Positions 58,082 to 64,000 of a DNA stretch of 64,000 nucleotides are shown piece after piece. The stretch covers positions 62,001 to 126,000 of the forward strand of contig CAIPAH010000003.1 of the NCBI GenBank assembly GCA_903862955.1, in the 5' to 3' direction. The position numbers and the translations under genes are program-made. The stretch comes from an uncultured Opitutia bacterium (GTDB taxonomy: Bacteria > Verrucomicrobiota > Verrucomicrobiia > Opitutales > Opitutaceae). Below the pieces are notes generated by a model. The model did not search any database. It had not been told where the DNA came from and was given only the letters and a program-made list of their open reading frames with translations. How positions within the stretch are numbered: position 1 is the first letter of the stretch; every line of letters begins with the position of its first letter.

Positions 58082-59113
58082 TCACTTCCACCCGGTGACC
58101 GTCCCGACGAGGGCTTCCATGCACTCCAGCTTGGCCTGGGGCAGGATGCCGTGGCCGAGATTGAAGATGTGACCGGGCAGGCCGCGCATGGACTCGAGGA
58201 GGCGCGTCGTCTCGTGGCGGACGATGGCGGGCGTGGTGTTGAGCAGGACCGGATCGAGATTGCCCTGCACGGCGACGTTCGCCGGGAGCGAGCGGCGGAC
58301 GATGGCGAGGTCGCTGGTCCAGTCGACGCTCACGACGCGCGCGCCGGCGAACGCCTGGTCCGTGACGTGCGGTGCGGTGCCCTTGGCGTAGATGATGATG
58401 GGAAACTCCCGCGGCAGGGCGGCGATGATCTGGCGGATCCACTTGAGCGACGCAGCCTCATAGTCGGCTCCAGCGATGATGCCACCCCAGGAATCGAAAA
58501 TCTGGATCGCGTCAGCCCCGGCGCGGATCTGCATCTGGAAATACGCGATGAGCGCGGCGGTGAGTTTCTCCAGGAGGGCGTCGAACAGCGCGCGATCCGT
58601 GTAGAACAGCAGCTTGATGCGCTCGAACTCGTCCGAGCTGCCGCCCTCGACCATGTAGGTGGCGAGCGTCCACGGCGAACCGCCGAAGCCGAGCAGGGCC
58701 TTCTGGCCGCCGAGTTGCTTTTTGAGCAGGGCGAGGGTGTCCGCCACGTAGCGCAGGCGGTCGGGCACGGCGGCGGTCGGGGTCAACGCGTCGACCTGGG
58801 CGCGGGTTTCGAGGCGGAACTCCATGGCGATGCCGCCTTCATCACGGAAACGGTAGCCCTGGCCGAGCGCCTCAGGGATGACGAGGATGTCGGAGAACAG
58901 GATCGCGGCATCGAGACCGGAAAAGCGCTGGAGCGGCTGGAGCGTGACCTCGGCGGCGAGCGCGGGTGTACGCACCATTTCCAGGAACGACGATTTCGCC
59001 TTCAGCGCGCGATACTCGGGCAGGTAGCGGCCGGCCTGGCGCATGACCCACAACGGCGGGCGCTCGAGGGCGGTGCAGGCACAGGCGGAAAGAAAGCGTT
59101 CGCGGGAGGTCAT
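58082..59113 (-). CDS. hemE: Uroporphyrinogen decarboxylase
   Basis: A 343-residue TIM-barrel enzyme converting uroporphyrinogen III to coproporphyrinogen III in haem synthesis, without cofactor. The signature PPLWVMRQAGRYLPEYR at about 18-34 is complete, with ILFSDILVIPEALGQGY, GGSPWTLATYMVEGG, IFDSWGG and GLPGHIFNLGHGILPQ. It stands alone on the minus strand between ileS and dacA, with no other hem genes nearby. The ATG at 59113 matches the family start. Confidence 0.98.
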   Translation of the reverse strand: MTSRERFLSACACTALERPPLWVMRQAGRYLPEYRALKAKSSFLEMVRTPALAAEVTLQPLQRFSGLDAAILFSDILVIPEALGQGYRFRDEGGIAMEFRLETRAQVDALTPTAAVPDRLRYVADTLALLKKQLGGQKALLGFGGSPWTLATYMVEGGSSDEFERIKLLFYTDRALFDALLEKLTAALIAYFQMQIRAGADAIQIFDSWGGIIAGADYEAASLKWIRQIIAALPREFPIIIYAKGTAPHVTDQAFAGARVVSVDWTSDLAIVRRSLPANVAVQGNLDPVLLNTTPAIVRHETTRLLESMRGLPGHIFNLGHGILPQAKLECMEALVGTVTGWK

Positions 59114-59204
59114 GCGGTGGAACGACGGAGAATTAACGATTCGCGCCCCACGTCAAAGCCCGTCCGAGGGGCGGCGAAGCGGGGACGACCGTCAGAGTCG
59201 GCCA

Positions 59205-60212
59205 TTATTTCTTGGGCGGCGGCAGCGCGAACTTGATGTCCGGGCTTCCGGGCACGGCGGGGACCGGTGCGGCGGTGACCGGCGATGGCTCGGGCGCGGG
59301 GCCGGTTTCCGGTGTGAATGCGTGGCCGGTGAGGGGGAGGGCGGAAAAGCCGCGCTCGATGAGCTCGGCGACCTTGATGTCGCGGGTCTTGGAATCGGGG
59401 CTGCCCATGACGACGACGATGATGCGGCGGCCGTTGCGCTGGGCGGTGGCGGAGAGGCAGAACGCCGCGCCGTTGGTGAAGCCGGTCTTGAGGCCGTCCA
59501 CGCCGTCCACCTTGCCGAGCAGGTGGTCGTGGTTGTTCATCACGATGACCCGGTCGAAGGGCCGGACGCCCTCGCCGAATTTGCGGGTCTTCACGGACGT
59601 GTATTTGAGGACGTCGGTCTTCAACACGAGGTGGCGGCAGAGCAGGGCGAAATCGAGTGGCGTGGTGAGATCGCCGTCGGCCAAGTGGCGGCTCGCGGGA
59701 GGCAGGCCGTGCGGGCTGCGGAAGGTGGTGTGCGTCATGCCGAGCTCGCGGGCCTTGGCGTTCATCAGCTCGACGAAGGCGTCGACGGAGCCCGCGGCGG
59801 TGCGCGCGAGGGCGTGGGCGGCATCATTGGCCGACTGGATCATCATCGCGTAGAGCAGTTCCTCGACGGGGAAGACTTCCTTTTCCTTCAACCACACCTG
59901 CGTGCCGCCGATCTTGGAATCGGCCGCACTGACCGTGACGGGCGTTTGCAGCGAGATCGCGCCGCTCTGGAGTTTGTCGTGGATCACGAGGAACGTCATG
60001 AGCTTCGTCATGCTCGCGGGCGGGCTGGCCTCGCCATCGTGGTCCTCGAAGAGGATCTGGCCCGTGGCGGCGTCCATGATGACGGCGCCCTTGTAGGCCG
60101 TGCCGTCCGGAACGCTGGCAGGGCGCGTGGGATGCGACTTGGCGAGCAACGTCGCAGGCGCAAGCGCGGCGCAGATCAGAAAAACGAGGAAGGTCGGACG
60201 CGGAAAAATCAT
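59205..60212 (-). CDS. dacA: D-alanyl-D-alanine carboxypeptidase (PBP5/DacA family)
   Basis: A 335-residue exported penicillin-binding protein that removes the terminal D-Ala of peptidoglycan pentapeptides. A signal peptide (about 1-24, ending ATLLA) precedes the S11 peptidase domain with SxxK as SMTK (S67, K70), SAN near 126 and KTG in LKTGFTNGAA near 241. The C-terminal anchoring beta-domain of full PBP5 is replaced by a Pro-rich tail (PEPSPVTAAPVPAVPG), so membrane anchoring differs or is lost. The ATG at 60212 is chosen because it directly precedes the signal peptide. Confidence 0.94.
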   Translation of the reverse strand: MIFPRPTFLVFLICAALAPATLLAKSHPTRPASVPDGTAYKGAVIMDAATGQILFEDHDGEASPPASMTKLMTFLVIHDKLQSGAISLQTPVTVSAADSKIGGTQVWLKEKEVFPVEELLYAMMIQSANDAAHALARTAAGSVDAFVELMNAKARELGMTHTTFRSPHGLPPASRHLADGDLTTPLDFALLCRHLVLKTDVLKYTSVKTRKFGEGVRPFDRVIVMNNHDHLLGKVDGVDGLKTGFTNGAAFCLSATAQRNGRRIIVVVMGSPDSKTRDIKVAELIERGFSALPLTGHAFTPETGPAPEPSPVTAAPVPAVPGSPDIKFALPPPKK

Positions 60213-60365
60213 GCGTGAGAGCGAACAGGAGTTTCGCCGCGCGGGGCGAGCAGAAATGTGCAGTGAAGCGCGCAATTTGCCCCTGGGTCGGTGCGGCGGG
60301 CGAATGACCGGAAGCGTCGCGGCAGTTGAATCATGCGCAACCTTTGGTTAGGTTTGCGACCTCCC

Positions 60366-61337
60366 ATGGCCGTTCAATTCAAGGACTACTACGAAACCCT
60401 CGGCGTGAGCCGCACCGCGACCCCCGAGGAAATCAAGCAGGCGTTCCGCAAGCTGGCGCGCGTGCACCACCCGGACGTCGCCAAAAACAAGGTGGCCGGG
60501 GAGGTGAAATTCAAGGAGATCAACGAGGCTTACGAGGTGCTCGGCGACCCCGAGAAGCGGAAGCGCTATGATGAACTCGGCGCCAACTGGCAGGATGGCG
60601 GCGCGGCGCAGGGAGCAGGCCCACGGTATCGCCGGCAGACGGGGGCGGGGCCGGACTTCGAGTTCGACGGCACGGGGTTCAGCGACTTTTTCGAGTCCTT
60701 CTTTGGCAGCGGGCGCGGCGCGGGCGGACCGCGGCGGCGCGGGCCGGTGGCGATGGACGAGGATGAAGAAGATTTTTCGCACCCCGGGAACGATGTGGAG
60801 GCTGATTTGCTGGTCACGCTCGAGGACGCGCTGCGCGGCTCGAAGCGCAAGGTCACGCTGCGCCGGCCAGCCCGGGATGGCGGCGAGGACCGGCTCGACA
60901 CCTACCAGGTGAAAATCCCGGCGGGCGTTCACGAAGGCCAGCGTATCCGGCTGGCCGGGCAGGGCGGGGCGGGTCACGGCGGCGCGCCGGCGGGCGATCT
61001 TTACCTGCGGGTGCGGCTCGCGCGGCATCCGGATTTCACCGTCGATGGCACCGACCTCAATTTCGACCTCGACCTCGCGCCGTGGGAAGCGGTGCTGGGT
61101 GTGACGGTGAAGATCCCCGCGCTGGATGGCGTGACGTCGCTGCGCGTGCCGCCGGGCACGATGGCGGGCAGCCGCTTGCGCCTGCGCGGGCTCGGGCTGC
61201 CGCGCGAAGACAAGACGCGCGGTGATCTCTACGCCACGGTGCGAATCCAGGTTCCTGCGACGGTCACCGCCGAGGAGCGCGCGCAGTGGGAGAAGCTGGC
61301 GAAGGACTCGAAGTTCAATCCGCGCAAACCGGCCTGA
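60366..61337 (+). CDS. CbpA-like DnaJ co-chaperone
   Basis: A 323-residue type II Hsp40. The J domain (about 5-70) has the HPD motif at 35-37 within FRKLARVHHPDVAKN. A Gly/Arg/Asp/Phe-rich linker follows (DFFESFFGSGRGAGG). Two C-terminal substrate-binding domains contain IPAGVHEGQRIRLAGQGG and VPPGTMAGSRLRLRGLGLP. The cysteine-rich zinc domain of DnaJ is missing, which makes it CbpA-like rather than DnaJ. It would stimulate DnaK; dnaK is not in the window. The ATG at 60366 is preferred to an upstream one at 60333. Confidence 0.93.
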   Translation: MAVQFKDYYETLGVSRTATPEEIKQAFRKLARVHHPDVAKNKVAGEVKFKEINEAYEVLGDPEKRKRYDELGANWQDGGAAQGAGPRYRRQTGAGPDFEFDGTGFSDFFESFFGSGRGAGGPRRRGPVAMDEDEEDFSHPGNDVEADLLVTLEDALRGSKRKVTLRRPARDGGEDRLDTYQVKIPAGVHEGQRIRLAGQGGAGHGGAPAGDLYLRVRLARHPDFTVDGTDLNFDLDLAPWEAVLGVTVKIPALDGVTSLRVPPGTMAGSRLRLRGLGLPREDKTRGDLYATVRIQVPATVTAEERAQWEKLAKDSKFNPRKPA

Positions 61338-61342
61338 GGCAA

Positions 61343-61399
61343 GTAGCGCAGGCGTCCCCGCCTGCATCCGAAACTGGGCAAGCGGGACGCCTGCGCTAC
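61343..61399. repeat. Inverted repeat between the co-chaperone and the cNMP-binding gene
   Basis: GTAGCGCAGGCGTCCC at 61343-61358 has its exact reverse complement at 61384-61399, 16 of 16 bases, around a 25-base loop that contains a further GC-rich pairing (CCCGCCTGC). It lies between two converging genes, with no T-tract. Confidence 0.8.
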
Positions 61400-61417
61400 G
61401 CTCGCCGATCCGGCCGG

Positions 61418-61771
61418 TCAGAGACGCTCGTCCATTTTCCGCAGGCGTCCGGCCATGACGGTCATGAGCTGGATGGCGAAGAATGGGTTTTGCTGGACGA
61501 GGAAGAGGAAGCGGCGCCGGTCAATGCTCACGAGTTTGGTGGGGGCGGTCACCGTCGCGGTCGCGTTGCGGGGTTTTTCCTCGATGAGGGCCATTTCCCC
61601 GAACACGCCTCCAGCCTCGATCGTTTCGACGAGCTGGCCGTGGATCACGATGTCCACTTTGCCCTCGATGACGGCATACATGCAGTGGGCGGCATCTCCC
61701 TCGCGAAACACGACTAAACCCGGGGCGGCCGTGGTGTACTCCTGATCCTTGTCGAACAGATTGATCTTCAT
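61418..61771 (-). CDS. Cyclic-nucleotide-binding-domain protein
   Basis: A 117-residue protein that is essentially one cNMP-binding domain: VVFREGDAAHCMYAVIEGKVDIVIHG, then the phosphate-binding cassette GGVFGEMALIEEKPRNATATVTA, and RRRFLFLVQQNPFFAIQLMTVMAGRL. There is no DNA-binding helix-turn-helix, so it is not a Crp-type regulator; it may sense a nucleotide and act by protein contact. The start at 61771 (MKINLFDKDQ) is chosen because the 30 residues before it, from 61861, look unconserved. It lies downstream of prfC on the same strand. Confidence 0.85.
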   Translation of the reverse strand: MKINLFDKDQEYTTAAPGLVVFREGDAAHCMYAVIEGKVDIVIHGQLVETIEAGGVFGEMALIEEKPRNATATVTAPTKLVSIDRRRFLFLVQQNPFFAIQLMTVMAGRLRKMDERL

Positions 61772-61920
61772 GGTGGTCGGACGGGCTGCAGCGAAACCGT
61801 CGGCGATTCGCCGCGCAATCGTAACCACCGCTGTCACCCAATCGTAACCCTCCTTCGCCAAGGCTTCGGCGGGCAGGCCCTCCCTCGCCCAAGCAAGCTA
61901 CACGGGCGAGCCAACCGGCG

Positions 61921-63624
61921 CTAAACTTGTTCCAAGGGCAGATCGTGCAGCTTCAGCTCAGGATTTTTCTCAATGAAGTAGCGCATGGTCCAATCGTTGG
62001 GGAACAGGACGACGGGCTGGTCGAGCTTGTCGGTGGCGAAGGCCACGCCGGTGGCGACGATGAGCCGGCTGACGTCGGGCAATTTTTCCGCGGGATTCAC
62101 GGGTGCGAGCCACTTCATCAGGGTCCAGTTGCAGGGATCCAGCCGGGAGGCCGCGCCGTATTCGCTCTCGAGGCGGAACTGCACGACCTCGAATTGCAGG
62201 GCGCCGACGGCCGCGAGCAAGGTCGACGTGGTCATGCCGGCGCGGAGCGTGATGGATTGCACGACGCCCTCCTGCAGCAACTGATCGAGGCCGGCGCGGA
62301 ATTTTTTGGCGTCGGACGGATTCGGGTTGCTGATGAACGTGAAGACTTCGGGCGGGAAGCGCGGGATCTCGTCATACACGATGCCCTTGTCCTCGGTCAG
62401 CGTGTCCCCGATGCCGAATTCCCCGTGGCCGACGAGCCCGATGACATCGCCCGGCCAGGCCTCGTCGACGGTCTCGCGTTCCTGGCCGAAGAGCTTGTGC
62501 GAGGACGACAGGCGGACGGTTTTACCCGTGCGCTGGTGCGTGACGAGCATGTCGCGCGTGAACTTGCCCGAGCAGATGCGCACGAACGCGATGCGGTCGC
62601 GGTGCTTCGGGTCCATGTTGGCCTGGATCTTGAAAACGAAGGCGGAGAAGCGGGGGTAGTCGACAGCGACGAGTGACGAGGGACCCGTAGCGAGCGCGCC
62701 GGCGGCCGCGGCAGTGGTGCTGGAGAGCTCGATCTGCTCGCGGGCTACGCGTCCCTTGCCGGGCGTCGCTGCGACCGCGGCATTGCGGTGCGGCTGGGGC
62801 GGGACGGAGTCGTGGAGGAAGCCGTCGAGCAGGAGCTGGATGCCGAAGTTGTTCACGGCGCTGCCAAAATAGACGGGCGTCTGGCGGCCGCCGCGCACGG
62901 CGGCGAGGTCGAAGCCGTGGCCCGCACCGTCGAGCATCGCGAGCTGTTCGGTCACCTGCTCGTAGGTGTAGTCGTCGAGTTTCTCGCGGACGACCGGGTC
63001 CTCGAGCGAGGTGACGTTGACGGGCGCCTGGTATTTGCCGCCAGCGACGCGCTCGAAGAGGTGGACCTCGCGGGTGCGGCGGTCGAACACGCCGCGGAAG
63101 GACGGGCCGTTGCCAAGCGGCCAGACGACGGGCGACGACTGGAGCCCGAGCACCTGCTCGAGCTCATCGAGGAGCTCGAGGCCGTTGCGCGTCGGCCGGT
63201 CGCACTTGTTCATGAATGTGAAGATCGGGACGCCGCGGCGGCGGCAGACTTCGAAGAGCTTCCGGGTCTGCGCCTCGACGCCCTTGGCGGCGTCGATGAC
63301 CATGAGGGCGGCGTCGACGGCGGTGAGGACGCGATAGGTGTCCTCGGAAAAGTCCTTGTGGCCGGGCGTGTCCAACAGGTTGACGGCGTAGCCCGTGTAA
63401 TCGAATTGAAGGACGGTGGAGCTGATGGAAATGCCGCGCTGCTTCTCCAGTTCCATCCAGTCCGAGGCGGTGGCGCGCTGGTTCTTGCGCGCGGTGACGG
63501 TGCCGGCGAGATGGATGGCGTTGCCGTAAAGCAGGAATTTCTCCGTGAGCGTCGTCTTGCCCGCATCGGGGTGCGAGATGATCGCAAAGGTGCGACGGCG
63601 GGCGATTTCAGCGGCGGGCGACAT
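61921..63624 (-). CDS. prfC: Peptide chain release factor 3
   Basis: A 567-residue translational GTPase that recycles RF1/RF2. G1 is HPDAGKTTL near residue 17, switch regions ATASDWMELEKQRGISI and LLDTPGHKDFSEDT, and NKCD as G4. Domain II begins FVFKIQANMDPKHRDRIAFVR. The C-terminal domain has GALQFEVVQFRLESEYGA. A stretch of about 35 extra residues, Ala/Thr/Ser-rich, lies between the G domain and domain II (about 276-323), making it longer than E. coli RF3. The ATG at 63624 is preferred to the in-frame start at 63666. Confidence 0.97.
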   Translation of the reverse strand: MSPAAEIARRRTFAIISHPDAGKTTLTEKFLLYGNAIHLAGTVTARKNQRATASDWMELEKQRGISISSTVLQFDYTGYAVNLLDTPGHKDFSEDTYRVLTAVDAALMVIDAAKGVEAQTRKLFEVCRRRGVPIFTFMNKCDRPTRNGLELLDELEQVLGLQSSPVVWPLGNGPSFRGVFDRRTREVHLFERVAGGKYQAPVNVTSLEDPVVREKLDDYTYEQVTEQLAMLDGAGHGFDLAAVRGGRQTPVYFGSAVNNFGIQLLLDGFLHDSVPPQPHRNAAVAATPGKGRVAREQIELSSTTAAAAGALATGPSSLVAVDYPRFSAFVFKIQANMDPKHRDRIAFVRICSGKFTRDMLVTHQRTGKTVRLSSSHKLFGQERETVDEAWPGDVIGLVGHGEFGIGDTLTEDKGIVYDEIPRFPPEVFTFISNPNPSDAKKFRAGLDQLLQEGVVQSITLRAGMTTSTLLAAVGALQFEVVQFRLESEYGAASRLDPCNWTLMKWLAPVNPAEKLPDVSRLIVATGVAFATDKLDQPVVLFPNDWTMRYFIEKNPELKLHDLPLEQV

Positions 63625-63698
63625 GGGAGAAAGGGTCAAGGCTACCGGGGTGGGCGAGGGCCGCACCAGAAAAATCGCGGTGTCATCCGGCGCGGTTT

Positions 63699-63752
63699 AG
63701 CCGGAAGCCAGGAAACCAGGAATGGCTGTTCTTGGCTTCCTGGCTTCCGGCT
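63699..63752. repeat. Inverted repeat between prfC and the methyltransferase gene
   Basis: Two 24-base arms, 63699-63722 (beginning AGCCGGAAGCCAGGAA) and 63729-63752, pair at 22 of 24 bases around a 6-base loop, giving a long hairpin. Its left arm recurs as a solo copy at 29211-29234. It lies 74 bases before the next start codon, in the 201-base divergent gap 63625-63825, in which I see nothing else. Confidence 0.82.
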
Positions 63753-63825
63753 TCACTTACTCCGGCTTCGGACATGGACTGGGATTGCGGATTGCGAAAG
63801 TCCCCGGGGTTGGGGTGAATGCGTC

Positions 63826-64000
63826 ATGGCCACGCCGACGCTCAAGCTGAAAACCAATGCCAAGCCGCGTGTGCTGGCCGGCCACCCGTGGGTGTTTGCC
63901 AACGAGGTCGAAGTGCTGCTGCCGGCGGACCAGGACGGAGAGGTCGTGGAATGTCGCGACCGCGCGGACCGGTTTCTCGGGACCGGGATCTACAATTCCA
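63826..64000 (+). CDS. Class I SAM-dependent rRNA methyltransferase (RlmI-like), N-terminal fragment
   Basis: Only the first 58 residues are in the window; the frame is open to the right edge. KPRVLAGHPWVFANEVE is the typical start of the PUA-like domain of the RlmI/YccW group, which methylate cytosine 5 in 23S rRNA, and GTGIYNS fits the end of that domain's first strand set. The methyltransferase domain lies beyond the window, so specificity cannot be judged. Confidence 0.82.
   Translation, partial: MATPTLKLKTNAKPRVLAGHPWVFANEVEVLLPADQDGEVVECRDRADRFLGTGIYNS

Overview
The window is a 64 kb piece of a G+C-rich bacterial chromosome. It most resembles the Opitutaceae branch of Verrucomicrobiota. 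This is inferred from two giant secreted proteins that carry autotransporter-associated beta-strand repeats but end in a PEP-CTERM sorting signal, from the ileS / TraR-DksA-like / lspA operon, from an rpsP-trmD-rplS operon lacking rimM, and from many degenerate intergenic inverted repeats. No 16S gene is present to confirm it. I see no tRNA or rRNA gene, insertion sequence, prophage or CRISPR array. Coding density is high and no gene-free stretch exceeds about 210 bases.

Layout. 1-0.3 kb: 3' end of a DUF979 membrane protein. 0.4-9.1 kb: two tandem PEP-CTERM repeat proteins on the minus strand. 9.3-10.8 kb: YchF and a DUF4242 protein. 11.0-14.6 kb: rpsP, trmD, rplS and transketolase. 14.7-26.4 kb: a plus-strand run with a MarR regulator, a complete RND tripartite efflux pump (adaptor, pump, TolC), an AsmA-like protein and an Aas-like acyltransferase/acyl-ACP synthetase. 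26.4-33.2 kb: PfkB sugar kinase, GlcD-type FAD dehydrogenase, exported histidine phosphatase, Asp-box sialidase-like protein, YpeA-like GNAT, DHA2 MFS transporter. 33.4-40.0 kb: SMC, a GAF-GspE ATPase, YraN. 40.0-46.3 kb: Zwf-OpcA pair, VOC protein, ClsB-like phospholipase D enzyme, TyrRS, peroxiredoxin. 46.3-53.6 kb: aconitase, a STAS plus SpoIIE-phosphatase pair, TrpB, YicC. 53.6-60.2 kb (minus): lspA, TraR/DksA-like, ileS, hemE, dacA. 60.4-64.0 kb: CbpA-like co-chaperone, cyclic-nucleotide-binding protein, RF3, and the start of an RlmI-type methyltransferase.

How the genes work together. Most are housekeeping: translation, carbon metabolism (oxidative and non-oxidative pentose phosphate steps, TCA, KDG kinase), envelope and chromosome maintenance. 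The regulated accessory unit is the MarR-RND locus. It has a SlyA-like palindrome upstream of the MarR gene and is followed by two envelope-lipid genes in the same direction.

Points worth a second look: almost none of about 45 start codons has a Shine-Dalgarno motif (zwf is the clear exception); a terminator-like hairpin nested in a dyad sits between rpsP and trmD where rimM would normally be; many unrelated degenerate dyads lie between genes; the DksA-like protein has a histone-H1-like tail and only one zinc-site cysteine; and SMC and RF3 carry low-complexity insertions. I did not find a clearly undescribed multi-gene system.
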